DNA from: Cercis canadensis
Lineage: Eukaryota; Streptophyta; Magnoliopsida; Fabales; Fabaceae
Length of the DNA stretch: 64,000 nt
NCBI GenBank assembly: GCA_003255065.1
Contig: QAOA01001291.1
Location: 75,416-139,415 of the forward strand
Reading direction: 5' to 3'
Shown here: in pieces, positions 24,510 through 37,296 of the stretch
Layout: the number at the start of each line of letters is the position of its first letter
Position numbering within the stretch: position 1 is the first letter of the stretch
Translations under genes and position numbers: made by a program
The notes under the pieces: generated by a model
What the model saw: only the letters and a program-made list of their open reading frames with translations
Database searches by the model: none
What the model was told of the DNA's origin: nothing

Positions 24510-24816
24510 TTGCAAAGCAATATTGAGTGCTATGCCTCCATTCACATTGGAGACACAAACTAAAGTCATAGTTTCTTGCATGACTTTGCACAACTTTATT
24601 AAAAGACATAATACAACTGATGCAGAATTTGAAGTATTCAATGACAACTTTGAGTTTGCGAATGAAGAAATTTTGGATGAGAGGAACCAGATGAAGAGAA
24701 CATTAGGCAAATGGAACAGATTAGAGAGTAATACCTACACATCTTTAACTTTATTGCCTTTATTACTTATATATAAAATACAATTTATGGAATTGCAAAC
24801 TTTTAAAATTAGGTAA
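24510..24816 (+). pseudogene. Harbinger transposase, C-terminal fragment
   Basis: The frame reads A-M-P-P-F-T-L-E-T-Q-T-K-V-I-V-S-C-M-T-L-H-N-F-I-K-R-H, the conserved end of the DDE transposase of PIF/Harbinger elements (also seen in ALP1/HARBI1-like proteins), followed by an acidic tail E-F-E-V-F-N-D-N-F-E-F-A. The catalytic Asp/Asp/Glu part that should precede it is not found, so it cannot be active. Confidence 0.8.
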
Positions 24817-25370
24817 TACTTGTTACTTTTTGAAGGAGACATTTGAGTTCTCTATATTGTTCCCATACATATGTCATTCAAAATGATGCTATCAAGTTCT
24901 CTGTTATTTTTTTGGTACTTTACATATTGAAGGTCCTAGTCAGAGTTGAACACAAATTGTGCTTGAAGCATTCAATTTCTATTTCTTTCTTTTCACCACA
25001 ATTTATTGTAGATAACAGTTAGAAAAATTCAAATAATGTAGACNATTCAAATAATGCAGACTAGCAATTATAATATTGACCAAGGTCAAATTGTCGATAT
25101 AACTTTAGTTTCCGAATGTATAAATCTGACCTATGATGCATAATTATATATTTTATGCTTATCATGATTACCAATATAATAAAACAAGAACACTTGTTAA
25201 TGATAGTTTATCTATATGCGAGGTTTTTAATATAATAAGCCAAGAATCACTTTGATTATAAGAAATGATACTTCAAAATATTAATTATCTAACAACAAAA
25301 AAATTAACTACTTGAATCAAAATATAATAATTATGACACTAATATAAAATATTTTATTATTAATTTTTTN

Positions 25371-25646
25371 TGGCGGGACGGGCCAACCCGACGGGCCCAA
25401 CCCATTTTGACAGCTCTAATTGCCATCATGAAAACTAGAGTTTTAGAAAATGGAATTCCATGGTTCCCAAGTTATGTGAGAGGGGTAAAGGTGGAAAACA
25501 CATCTCCATAGAAAATTCAAGGTAGAATGAACTTTTGATTTTTGTATTATCATAAAAATCTCAAAAAAACTATAAGTCACTTAGTACGGGTCACGTCTCC
25601 AAATTGTTGACAGAATTTAAGTTTAATAAAGTCAAAAAATTATTAA
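25371..25646. repeat. Second copy of the Harbinger left flank, bounded by N bases
   Basis: From about 25425 this repeats 21951-22165 (the sequence just left of the Harbinger insertion) and is enclosed by N at 25370 and 25647. It begins with a hAT-like end (ACGGGCCCAACCCATTTTGA). It is most simply a contig from another haplotype placed inside the element by the assembler. Confidence 0.65.
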
Positions 25647-26485
25647 NTAAATAGCTTAATTTAAAAGGAGCTTATAGTATAAAAGCTTCTCCCATAAGGC
25701 ATTCTTATATAAGCGCTTAAATAAGTTGTTTACTCAAACGGAGCCTAAATTTGAGGTGTTTTTCATTTTTACTGTTTAAAATATTAAGGTGACCTAGCAT
25801 CCCTTTAGAAAAATCTACTTTAAAAAGCAAGTAAAATTTGTTTTATGTTTTTGGTTTTTTAAAAAAAAAAATTGAGAACAACGTTTTACTAAACAGATGG
25901 GCAAAAACAAGCTTCCAAATAAGTTTTTGGGTTTCTTTTTTTTCAAGAAAAAAAAAAAAACCACCAAACTGTTTTGAAAACAGGTAATCAAATTGGCCAT
26001 TACTTGATCGAACAGAAGGAGTTGCAATATTTTCCAAGGAAAGCCACTTATTACAAATATAACTCATGGTTTATTAACACCAAGGACAGTTGGTTGATTC
26101 GTATAAAAAGAAATAAGTATTAGCCTTGAATTTACCACTTCAGTCACTGGATGAGGTTCATCATCATTAGTTTTCTGCTTCCAGATTCTATAGTTCTGCA
26201 GTTGGGAAATTCCATACGTCCTTTAAAACTAAAAGCTGATCCAATGAAGAAAAGAAGCACAATTCAGGCAAATAAAATCAGCAAATTTACCAGTCCAAGA
26301 GAGAGGGCTTTAATGTCAACCATTAATAGAAAAGAATTATCAGCATATTTAGGAGAACTGACTTAATTTCATAATTGTGCTCATCTATATCAAACTTTTT
26401 TAGTACTTTTGGCTAGGAATATGGGTTCAAACACAGAACTCACAAGCTCTTTTATTACTACTCAGCCACAAACCATTTGATACTA

Positions 26486-26853
26486 GAGTAAAACCCATTT
26501 TTAGTCCTTGAAAAAAGCAGTCACTGACAAATTCGTCCTTCAAAAATTTTTAGTGACAAATTGGTCCTTGAATTATTATTTCGCTGACAAATTAGTCCTC
26601 TAGTAGGCAAGATCAGTGAAAAGAAAATGAGGACTTGATTGAGAAAATAATGGCTTAAATATAGCTAGGCAAGATCAGCGAAAAAAATTTAAGAAATGGG
26701 TCCGCAGAGATCCAGAACTTTTCTCATTAAAGTACCAGATGATTAATTTGTCAGACAGAATAACAATTCAAGAACTAATTTGTCACTGAAAATTTTTGGA
26801 GGACAAATTTGTCTGTAATTGCATTTTTCAAGGACTAAAAAAGAGTTTTACTC
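26486..26853. mobile_element. Mutator-like MITE, copy b
   Basis: This 368-base element has ends GAGTAAAACCC and a diverged right counterpart AGAGTTTTACTC, with a perfect 9-base duplication TTGATACTA (26477-26485 and 26854-26862). Other array copies lack it at this place, which gives an empty site. Same family as 4600-4941; no coding capacity. Confidence 0.85.
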
Positions 26854-27010
26854 TTGATACTAATATATATCAAATATCCATCACCTTAAAAGTAAGTAAT
26901 ATTTTTCTAATCATCAAAGAATTCAAAGAGCAAAACAAACTAGGCCCATGATATAATTAAGTTGTTCAGTTATATAGATATTATACATTTTTTCAAAAGG
27001 AAAATATTGC

Positions 27011-27131
27011 AACGCAAGCACATATAATAGTTTAGGGATTTTTCAGAAAGGTTAAGATCTCAAGTTTGAATCTTGATTCTCTCATTTTCTGAGCTAAAAA
27101 TTCTAGCTCTTTCTATAGAAGAAAAATAAAA
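27011..27131 (+). repeat. SINE-A in copy 3
   Basis: It lies between GGAAAATATTGC (26999-27010) and GGAAAACATTGC (27132-27143) and retains a clear B-box-like CAAGTTTGAATC and an A-rich tail. Confidence 0.7.
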
Positions 27132-29199
27132 GGAAAACATTGCGAAAGATTGGATGGATAAGAGTGAAAGAGATCATAATGGCATGTCCTTGCCATATCT
27201 TGGTATAATAGATAGCAGTTGACTCAACAAAATCAAAGCACTCAAACAGGACAACAACAACACAATCAAATAGGACAACAACCGGAATAACATTAAAAAG
27301 AACTCCATGCATGATCTATTACAAACAATTGGTCAATAACACAATCAAACAATAACTCAGGTAGTCACTACAAGTACATTATCTAATCTGCTATGTTGTC
27401 CTTATCACTCTACTAAAACTGATAGGATCTAATATATAAGGGTGCGTTTGAAAGACAATATATGATGGGATCATAAAAGAACTTAATAAAGATAAAATAA
27501 GATTTGATATGATATGATATAAACATGATAAAGATATATCTTTTTAAATATTTTGTAAACCTCATATAAGCAATTAGATAGGAAATGTTATTTTTGATTG
27601 AGACAAAATATCCATATTTTTATTTAATTTTTTTAAAATTTCCTTTTGTCTTCACTTTTCTCTGAAATTAGACGTCCACTGTTTTCTTCCTCTGCCTTTG
27701 CCACTATTTGAAGATTCCATCTCATCCTTTGGTCACTGGTGCAAACTCACAATGGTGGTCCTTTGGATGCTAGTGATTAGCATCATAATCTATCTCTGTA
27801 TGTGAACTTTTTTTTACCAATATTTCAATAGGATTATTCTCGGGACAAAACAAAAATGAGAAAGAGGAAGGAAAGACATTGAAAGGTTGAGCCTATACTA
27901 AAGAAGCCATGAATTCAAGGGTAAAGGGAGAAGAGCTAGTAGACATCAATCTAATGAACAGACAAAGCAGCTTGGCAAGCAAGACGATGTCTCTTTTCTT
28001 CATTTCTCTTTTCATGTTCCTAACTCAATAAAACTTGCAGAGATCATCAATAGATCTAGCCAGTGTAAGCCAATACCAACTTGATTAGTTATCTTATTTG
28101 GCCCTGCTTATCTGGTACACCAAACAGGCCCTAAACCTTTTCTGCAAATGCAATTTCAATTTGTTGCCTCTGATCTAATCGCTATTGGAGTATCATGTCA
28201 TATATGAGCACCTAAAATATGTATTGGACACAACCAAGCACACTACATTGTGCGTGTCGTTTGGTACATCTGGTAATCTCTCAACCTTTTCTAATGGATA
28301 AAATCCCAATCGTCACTATAGCTCAAAAGAATAAGAGAGGGGAAAGTGTTATTTAGGGCTTCCATGCCCAACAGGCTAAAAATCACTCAATTTACTATTT
28401 TGTATAGCACAAACCGCTACTTTATAAAATGCAAAGCTTATTTTTTAAGAATGAACTATACGCAGCTCCGTCCAAAATTAAATTTTCCCTTATCAATTCT
28501 TATGAATTCTCTCTATAAGAATCAATTCTCAGAAAATCTATTCATGTTTCTCCCAATATTTTAATGAAGCCCCTTGATCAACACAGTTGAAAGAAAATTC
28601 AGATTCAACAATACAAAAACCAAAATCGATCATCGATTTAATTCCAATAATTCAAAAACTATATGAAATTAATAATTCATACATCCTTCACTCTTACCTA
28701 AATGAAATGTGTCCTTGCATTGGAGCGTCATGGCAGTTCTACTGCAGTTTTCAAAAACCTCCACCAAGCAGATTGAGCACTTGATTGTAGAAGAGGATGA
28801 AGTAGCCATGAATTCTCTGAGAAATTGAAGAATGGATACACCGATAGACAGTTGTAGAACGAAGGTGAAGAACGTAAAGATGAACTAAGGTAAGTAATTT
28901 ATATACAATTTCTTATTAAGATTCAAAGTTGAGTAGGTAAAGGCTTAGCTGGAGCATGATGTCACTATGCCTCCACAAATGGAAACATGTTTATGAGAAT
29001 AATTGGAAGCCCTCTTGGAATCGTTCTGGCTACATGCTTTGTTTTCGGAGCTTGGCGAACCGTTACTTTTTCAAATACACAATGGCAGAGAGTGTAGTGT
29101 TTCGTAATTTCCTTGCCTTTTAAGGAATTGATGAACCATTGCAAATTTTTAAATTTTGATTTGGCCCTCTAAAATGAGAATTTGAGGTTGGCTTGAACT

Positions 29200-30180
29200 A
29201 TCTAAGGATGTAAAATGCCCCGTTTCAACGAGAATTTGTAAGGAATTCTCCTAGTTCGACCGGGAAATTCGCTAGCTCGCCCCTAACCCCCACCCTCACT
29301 AGGGTGGAGTTGGGAGAGATTTCTCCTTGTTTGAGTTTTAGGGACTAGACAGGAATCATAGTCTTCACCCTACAAGGATTTTTGAAATTTTAAAATACTA
29401 AATACCATTTTATGACACTTATATAGGGTATAACATATATGGGTAGGTTAATAATTTCATATAAGCATTTGATACAAAATAAATAAAAGGTAAAAAACCC
29501 TAACCCTATCTATCGATCGTATCCTCTCGAACCTCACCTCTCCTAGTCTCCTCTCAAGACTATGCCTCTCTTGTACACTACACCGTACCAATACAACCCA
29601 CCTTGCCTTTTGACGTCATCTTCCAGCAGTGTCCACTGTTTTACCGCAAGCCATCGCACAAGACCTAGACCCCATTAGTGCTTGCCTTCAATCCCTTTCA
29701 TCTCACCATAATCATTGTCCCAAGGCGTTCATTCCTCCAATGCCTCCAATGCTTTGCCGTCACATACATCAAGTAGAAAGTCTATTCATGGATTTGAGCT
29801 CTCTATTATTGTTCTCATTTTTAGTAGAAAAAGTAACTTTGAGCTATATTCTCCCTTCCCTAGAGCAAGCTATCAAAACAGGCCAGGCTAGCCTTGGACT
29901 ACTCGCTAAATGGGCCAGCTCGTAGACTTAATTTTTTTTTCAGTTTTTTTATTATTTGATATTAGACAAAAAAACTAACAAGGCTTTGGGCTTTTTTTTT
30001 TTAATTGTGCTAAATTGTTAATGAACCTAATTCTTTAATCATATTTGAACAAAAATAAAAGTGCAAAGATAAATAAAACTAAAACTACCATCACCGACAT
30101 GATCTTCAAAAATTAAGTCCTCAAAAGATACCATCACCGACATGATCATCAAAAATTAAGTCCTCAAAAGATCATATAAT
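29200..30180. repeat. Array tail block between copies 3 and 4
   Basis: This is the counterpart of 11340-13020 without the miniature LTR element. It holds the telo-box AAAAACCCTAACCCTA (about 29495), the shared block to 29865, and a remnant of the hAT left end (AAGCTATCAAAACAGGC). A 98-codon frame at 29629-29925 is not conserved in the sister blocks, so I do not call a gene. A short duplication (TACCATCACCGACATGATC) sits at 30090-30165. Confidence 0.5.
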
Positions 30181-30329
30181 CAACTTTAACAAAATTCTAA
30201 TTGAAAAAATTGCCAACTAGGTGCCAAAAGTTAACAATGAAAAGTTGAAGTTCATAAAATGGAAGAAATGGAAGTTTAGACGATGCATTAAATTCAAATC
30301 CAAAGTTGAGGTCCTACAACTACACTTTT

Positions 30330-30478
30330 CACTCAAAATACAAGCTCCGCGCAAAATGGGATCTGCACCAATAACCAAACACCCAAATGCAGCTTGGTTG
30401 TCACCCTCCCGCCGGAAGAATCAACTTTCTTCAGTTACATCCTTGGGTACGACGAAGCTGGATTCCATGCAGACAGCT
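30330..30478 (-). other. Conserved block 3' of RING copy 4 (possible exon 3)
   Basis: It has a TTGCAG acceptor-like site and aligns with the blocks beside copies 2, 3 and 5, but the D-V-W-E-L part is interrupted here, so if this is an exon it is damaged in copy 4. Confidence 0.3.
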
Positions 30479-30789
30479 CTGCAATTGGGGGGAAAGAATT
30501 GAAAAGAGAGGAGAAAAGAATACTAATATTTTAACATGTTTTCTAGCACATTTTGCTCAATTTCTCAAAATCTTTACAATGGTACTAAAATAAAAAGTTC
30601 AATCTACCACAAACTCTAAGTTGGAGATGTTTTCCATTTTAAGCCTTTAAAATATTAGCCTAGCATCCCTTTAGAAAAATCTACTTAGGAAAGCATCTAA
30701 AATTTGTTTTATATTTTTAGTTTTTAAAACACAATTTGAGAACAACTTTTTTCCTAAACAGATGGGCAAAAATTAGTACTTGAGTTTAC

Positions 30790-33700
30790 CAATTCACCCT
30801 CTTGATGAGGTTCATCATCAGGATCATCATCATTGGTTTTCTGCTTCCAGACTCCAGGTTCTCTAGCTCTGCAGGTGGGACATTCCATACGTCCTTTGGC
30901 ATTAAAAAAGGATCCAATGCAATCTAAAGAAAAGAAACACAATTAAGGCAAAATAAAACCAGCAAGCTTACCAGTCTAAGAGAGAGAGGTTTAATGTCAA
31001 CCATTAGTAGAAAAGAATTATCAGCATATTTAGCATAACTGACTAAATTTTATAATTGTGCTCATCTATATCAAACTGTTTTGATACTTTGGTTATGAAT
31101 CTGAGTTTGAACACATAAATCACAAGCTCTCTTGGTACTACTGCTTGGTACTCAACTACTCATCTATATCAAATATCCATCACCTTAAAAGAAAGTAATA
31201 TTTTCCTAATCATCATGGAATTCAGAGCAAAACAAACTAGGTCCATGATATAATAAGTAGTTCACATCTATAAATATTATACATTTTCTCAAACCCAAAA
31301 GGAAAGCATTGCAACAGAAAAACATACAGCAAAATTGATCTAGGGATTTCTAAGTTAAAGTCCCAATTTTGAATTCTCATTCTCCTATATTCTCAACTAA
31401 AAATTCTAGCTCTATCTATATAGAAAAAAAAAAAAGGAAAACGTTGCAAAAAATTGGATGGATAAGAGAGAAAGAGATCACAATGGCATGTCCTTGCCAG
31501 ATCTTAGTATAATAGATAGCAATGGATTCAACAAAATCAAAGCACTCAAACTGGACAACAACAACTCAATCAAATAGGATCCTAGACAGACAAAGGGGAC
31601 AATTTGAGTTCTACATTATTTTAAAGGAAATAACTCTAGCTCAAACAAATCCCCAGGCCAACCGGAATAACATAGAATAGAACTCCATGATCTATTACAA
31701 ACAATTGGTCAATAAGACAATCAAGCAAAAACTCAGGTAGTCACTGCAAGTACATTATCAAGCAAAAACATAGGATAGGAAATGTTATTTTTCATTGAGA
31801 CAAAAATATCCATATTTTTTTTATTTAAAAAAGTCTTTAATTTTCCTTTTGTCTTCACTTTTCTCTGAAACTAGACATCCCCTGTTTTCTTCCTCTGCCA
31901 TTGCCTTTGGTCACTGGTGCAAACTCACAATGGTGGCTCTGTGGTAGCTAGTGACTAGCATCATTTTCTAATGGATTAAATCACAATCCTCACTTCAGCC
32001 AAAAAGAAAAAAAGAGGGGAGAGTGTTATCTCGGGCTTTTCAAAATCATGAAAATCATATAATTTAGAGAATCAATTATTTATTTACTATCTCATAATCC
32101 CTAAATCACTTTATTTACTACTGGCTATAACAGAAACCAATGCTTCATAAAATGCACAGCTTATTTTTTAAGAAGCAACTATAGGCAACTCCTTCCAAAA
32201 TCAAATTTTCCCTTTATCAATTTTTTTTCTAGAATCAATTCTTTCTTTATTAATTCTCTCTATAAGAATAAATTCTGAGAAGATCTATTCATGTTTCCTC
32301 TAATATTTCAACAAAACCCCGTGACCAACACAGTTGAAAGAAAATTCAATTTTTTCATAAAACTCAGATTCAACAACTCAAGAACTAAAATCAAAATTTT
32401 CCCTATTAATTCTTTCCGGAATCAATTCTTCATTTATTAATTCTCTTTGTAAGAATCAATCCTAGGAAAATCTATTCATGTTTCCTCCAATATTTCAACA
32501 AAGCCCCTTGAACAACACAGCTGTAAGAAAATTCAAAATTTTTCATAAAACTCAGATTCAACAACAACTCAAAAACGAAAAATCAATATTAATTCTTCCT
32601 TCTCTCTGTAAGAATCAATCCTGGGAAAGTCTATTTATGTTTCCTCCAATATTTCGACAAAGCCCCTTGAATCAACGACACAGTTGAAAGAAAATTCAAA
32701 ATTTTCATAAAACCCAGATTCAACAACTCAAAAACCAAAACCAAAATTTCCCCTATTAATTCTTCCTTTCTTAATTCTCTCTATAAGAATCAATCCTGGG
32801 AAAACCTATTCATGATTCCTCTAATATTTCAACAAAGCCCCTTGAATCATCAACACAGTTGAAAGAAAATTCAAAATTTTCATAAAACCTAGATTCTATT
32901 ACAGCAGAGATACTCAAGAGAGAGAGATGAAGAAGATGTGAAGAGTGTAAAAATGTATTCAACTGAATTGGAATCTTACAACTCATATCAGAGAGAAATA
33001 TATAGGCATCAAGTTCTTCCTTCATAGCTGTTTGCCACTCAGGGTATTTCATTGCTTGATGATAAAACTGAGGTTCATATATGGTGGACATCTGCAGAAT
33101 GAACTGTCTGTAGCTTGGTGATAATTTGGAATAGGTCACCACATTCTGGATTGGATAGGAAATGTTGGAATGGGACATGGAGCATACATAATCTTGTAAA
33201 TAAGTGGGATGTCTGACAGTTCTACTGGTCCTGCGAGGGGGTTGGGTTTGAGGAGCAGTGGTGGCAGCTATTGAAGAGTTTGGAGCAAGAATAGGTGCTG
33301 TAGTAAGTACAGGTTCTGTAGTAGGGCCAATATCAGTGGCAACTGAACTTGGAATGGGGGAAGAAGGGACAACAGTATTTGTGGAAACAGGTGTGGTATT
33401 GGTAGTAACAGGAGGATTATGCTCATGTTGAGAATTTGGAATGACCACATCATGAAAGAAATCAAGTGCCTCAGGTGTGGTTGGTAATGCCTGAAATGGA
33501 AAAACATCCTCATGAAAAGTCACATCTCTGGAAATGAAGAATTTCCTGGTTTGAAGGTTATATAATCTGTAACCCTTGAACCCAAGAGGATATCCCATGA
33601 AAATGGCAGGTACAGCTCGTGGAGAGAATTTGGTCCTAGTGTGCAAAGGAGTTGAAGCAAAACTGAGGCAACCAAATACCTTTAATGCAGCATAGTTGGG

Positions 33701-36700
33701 TTCCTTGTTATAAAGGAGTTGAAAAGGTGTTTCACCATTGAGCAGTGGGGATGGAATTCTATTTATGAGGAAAACTGCTGTGGCTATACATTCTCCCCAA
33801 AACTTTAAAGGAATGCGAGATTGGAACATCAAAGATCTGGCCACATTTAGCAAGTGTTGATGTTTTCTCTCCACCACTGAGTTTTGTTCAGGTCTGATGG
33901 ACAGGAAAACTGGTGAAGAGTCCCTTCCTTTTGCAAGAAATTTGTCAAAGCCAATTCTTTGGCATTATCAGAACGTAGTTGCTTAATAGTTTTGCCAAAC
34001 TGAGTCTTGATCATGGCAAAGAAATGAATGATAGAAGTAGTAGCTTCAGACTTCTGTTTTAACAGATAAACCCAAGTGAACCTCGTACAGTCATCCACAA
34101 TTGTGAGAAAATACACCTTACCATCATGAGTGGGCTGGTGATATGGTCCCCAAATGTCACAGTGTATAAGATCAAAAGGGTGTGTGGACAAGTTATTATG
34201 TGAAGTGAAAGACATTCTTCGAAGTTTTGAAAGAGGACAAATTTGACAAGAATGAGAAGAATAAGACTGTGCAGAAGTCAAAGAGAGTTTATTACTGAGT
34301 AATTTCAAGATTCTATCAGACAAATGTCCTAATCTAGCATGCCACAGTGGAGCATGATTGGAAGTATGTAATTCTGAAGTACATCTGGAATTATTGAAAG
34401 ACTGAAAAATAGAAGGAGTGACTACAAGAGATTCAGGTGTATGGTTCTGAACAGTATGGATTTGTCCTATATCAGCAGAAGCTTGTTGAGTGACCCAGTT
34501 GGCTTGGTAAATGTATAAACCTCCGCACATATCACCCCTGCCAATCATCCTCGATCTTGTGGGATCCTGGATTTGGAAGGAATCATAGTGGAAAGTAATA
34601 GTTAACAAGGAATGTTTTAACAAAGCTGCTACTGATATGAGGTTGATGTGAAACTCTAGAATGTAAAGGACCTTGTGTAATAGGAAATCATGTGATAATT
34701 GAACTGTGCCAATAGCTGTAACTGAAACTTTTGATTTGTTTGGAAGAATGACAAATTGATTGTGCAAAGATTTGTAAGAAGTGAAAAAATTTATGGAGTG
34801 GCAGACGTGTGATGTGGCTCCTGAATCAATAATCCAAGAGTTTGGATGAATAACAGAATGTTTATCAATGGTGGAAAGAATCATACCAGTGGGGATTGAC
34901 TCTAGAGAGTTGTCCACATCCGGTATAGCAGCTTGGGACAATTGGTTCTGAAGCAAATGAATCAATTGCTGGTACTGTTGTGATGACATTTCCAGAGGAG
35001 ATTCAATGGATTCATGGTGATTGACTGTAGAGATCTGATTCACATTTCCAGCTTGTCTGCCTTTCTTGTCTCCTGGTATATACCCTGGTGGATAACCGTG
35101 AAGTTTATAACACTTGTCTTTCGTGTGACCAAGAACACCACAGTATGCACATAGGGGTCTATCTTTCTTGACAAATTTTTGCTTGTTGTCAGAATTGTTC
35201 CTGAAGTGAGAGTGAGAGACTGCATAGGCAGCTTGTGGGTCAGATTGGTGCAGTTGACTGCCAACCTCCCTTTGCTTTTCTTCTTGAATAACTAAAGAGA
35301 AAACCTTATTGATAGGAGGAAATGGATCCATCAACAGAATTTGACCCCTGACTTGGGAGAAAGTATCATTCAGTCCCATAAGGAAACATAAAACGTATTC
35401 TTGATGGAGATGATCAAGCAATGGCTTGGCTCCGCCACATGTGCAGGAATGCATTGGCCTGTATTCACCCAGTTCTTCCCAAATACCTTTGAGTTTGGTG
35501 AAATACTGTCCAACAGATAAAGCCCCTTGCGTGAGATTGATTACCTCCTTCTTTAATTGGTAGATTCTTGGACCATTTTGCTGCTGAAATCTTTCTTGCA
35601 GATCATTCCAGATTTCAGTAGCAGTAGTGGAGTATATCACACTAGCAGCAATTTCTTTTGAAATTGAATTTAACAACCACGATGCCACAACATTATTATT
35701 CCTCTGCCAGGCTAGAAATGTTGCAGTGTTTGATCGATCAGGTTGTGTAATAGAGCCATCAACGAACCCAAGTTTGTTCTTGGCCATGAGTGCCATTTTC
35801 ATCGCCTTGCACCAGGAGTTGTAGTTTTCTCCATTGAGATGCTGAGAAACAAGAACTGATCCTAGGGAATCGGATGGATGTAAGAAGAATGGGCTGGACA
35901 TGTCTTCCATGGATCCAGTCGCCATTGTTAATCAAAAAAAAACTCTGATTCTTCACTGCAGCGAGCGCTGCTCTGATACCATATTACAGCAGAGATACTN
36001 CTAAGGGTGCATTTGGAAGACAATATATAATTATATATGATAGGATCATAAAAGAACTGGATAAAGATAAAATAAGATTTGATATGATATAAAAATGATA
36101 AAAATATATCTCATTAGATATTTGGTAAACCTCATAAGCAATTGGATAGGAATTGTTATTCTTCATTGGGACAAAAATATCCATATTTTTTTATTTAAAA
36201 AAGTCTTCAATTTTCTTTTTGTCTTCACTTTTCTCTGAAACTAGACATCCTCTGTTTTCTTCCTCTGCCATTGCCTTTGGTCACTGGTGCAAACTCACAA
36301 TGATGGCCCTGTGGTTGCTAGTGACTAGCATCATAATCTAGCATCATTTTCTAATGGATTAAATCATGTTTCCTCCAATATTTCAACAAAGCCCCTTGAT
36401 CAACACAGTTGTACGAAAATTCAAATTTTTTCATAAAATTCAGATTCAACAACAACTCAAAAACGAAAAATCAATATTAATTCTTCCTTCTCTCTATAAG
36501 AATCAATCCTGGGAAAGTCTATTTATGTTTCCTCCAATATTTCGACAAAGCCCCTTGAATCAACAACACAGTTGAAAGAAAATTCAAAATTTTCATAAAA
36601 CCCAGATTCAACAACTCAAAAACCAAAACCAAAATTTCCCCTATTAATTCTTCCTTTCTTAATTCTCTCTATAAGAATCAATCCTTAGAAAACCTATTCA

Positions 36701-36981
36701 TGCTTCCTCCAATATTTCAACAAAGCCCCTTGAATCATCAACACAGTTGAAAGAAAATTCAAAATTTTCATAAAACTTAGATTCAACAACAACTCAAAAC
36801 CAAAATAGATCATCAATTTAATTCCAATAATTCACAAGCTATATGAAATCTATAATTCAGATCTAGTACCTAAATGAAATTTGTGTTTGCATTGGAGCAT
36901 CACGGTGGCTCTAGCACAGTTTTCAGAAACCTCCTCCAAGCAGATTGAGCATTGGATTGCAGAAGATAAAAAAGTAGCCAT
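30790..36981 (-). CDS. RFI2-like RING-H2 gene, copy 4, intron split by a Copia fossil
   Basis: Exon 1 is 36870-36981 and exon 2 is 30790-30923. Joined, they give all eight ligands: C11, C14, C31, H33, H36, C39, C52 and C55 (C-S-I-C, C-K-H-K-F-H-L-D-C, C-P-T-C). The acidic tail is three codons longer than in copy 2 ([10 protein letters not shown]), as in copy 6. The intron is about 5.9 kb because of a Copia element, an expanded 160-186 base repeat and a duplicated stretch after an N at 36000. The donor is GTACT rather than GTAAG, so splicing may be weaker. The coding parts look intact, but the long intron and the assembly join make a working gene uncertain; exon 1 may even belong to another copy. 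Confidence 0.5.
31313..31435 (+). repeat. SINE-A in copy 4
   Basis: Flanks are GGAAAGCATTGC (31301-31312) and GGAAAACGTTGC (31436-31447), with an A-rich tail before the right flank. Confidence 0.65.
32251..32896. repeat. Expanded 160-186 base intronic repeat of copy 4, left arm
   Basis: The phrase CTATTCATGTTTCCTCCAAT (with variants) recurs at about 32284, 32470, 32630 and 32804, each followed by ACAGTTGAAAGAAAATTCAA. More units follow the Copia element at about 36365, 36525 and 36694. The other gene copies have a single unit here (for example about 2186, 10521, 28539 and 41982). The expansion is specific to copy 4. Confidence 0.8.
32897..35999 (-). mobile_element. Copia fossil in intron 1 of RING copy 4
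   Basis: A Ty1/Copia element on the minus strand. Recognised parts in order are a primer site matching the Met-tRNA type (about 35968-35981), a gag domain of the UBN2/gag_3 kind, a CCHC zinc knuckle ([14 protein letters not shown]), a protease (D-S-G-A-T-S-H), a GAG-pre-integrase segment and an integrase core with its C-terminal part. No reverse transcriptase or RNase H is recognised, and only short LTR ends are present on each side. It is broken, with at least two interruptions besides the missing part. Both LTR ends are too short for a good age, but the long open stretches suggest it is fairly young. The right edge meets an N at 36000. Confidence 0.9.
36001..36865. repeat. Second stretch of copy-4-type intron after the N
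   Basis: After the N the sequence returns to an earlier part of the same intron: 36130-36340 repeats 31770-31960, and three further 160-base units follow. 36001-36150 is closest to 59970-60110 of copy 6. This is either a real local duplication or a contig from another copy joined here. Confidence 0.6.
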
Positions 36982-37296
36982 GAATTCTCTAAGAAATTGA
37001 AGAATGGATACACTGATAGATTGAAAATTGCAGAGCGAAGGAGAAGAAGGTAAAGATAAACAAGGGTAAGTAATTTATATACATTTTCCTATTCAGAATC
37101 AAAATTGAGCAAGCAAAGGCTTTGCTGGAGTATGATGTCACTTTGCCTCTGCAAATGGAAATGAGTTTGTGAGAATTGGAAGCTATCTCTGAATCGTTGG
37201 CTACGTGTTTTGTTTTTGCAGCGCGGTGAACCGTTATACTTTTTCAAGTAGATAGTGGCGGAGGGTGTAGTGTTTCTTACTTTTTTCCCCTTTTTT

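Larger units (their letters stand above)
22230..25745 (+). mobile_element. PIF/Harbinger element in the downstream intron of RING copy 3
   Basis: The ends GGCCTCGTTTGGA and, reverse complement of the right, GGCTCCGTTTGAG are inverted repeats, and TAA flanks both sides (22227-22229 and 25746-25748), as PIF/Harbinger elements leave. Inside are a C-terminal piece of Harbinger transposase (24510-24816) and a host-like leader and first exon (22440-23186). The middle part, 23187-24500, shows no frame I can assign. Isolated N bases at 25044, 25370 and 25647 show that the right part was stitched together, and 25371-25646 appears misplaced. Confidence 0.7.
26138..28809 (-). pseudogene. RFI2-like RING-H2 gene, copy 3 (decayed)
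   Basis: Exon 1 (28698-28809) is well kept: C-S-I-C-L, then C-K-D-T-F-H-L and a GTAAG donor; note Asp where the fourth ligand His is expected, as in copy 5. Exon 2 (about 26138-26246) has lost the acceptor AG and the D-C codons, reads M-E-F-P-N-C (seventh ligand Cys to Phe), and is out of frame in the tail. A Mutator-like MITE (26486-26853) and SINE-A (27011-27131) lie in the intron, and a Harbinger element lies in the next intron. Not functional. Confidence 0.8.

Noticed and set aside
29629-29925. 98-codon frame in the array tail block
   Set aside because: The sister blocks at 12300 and 56615 do not keep the frame, so coding is not supported.
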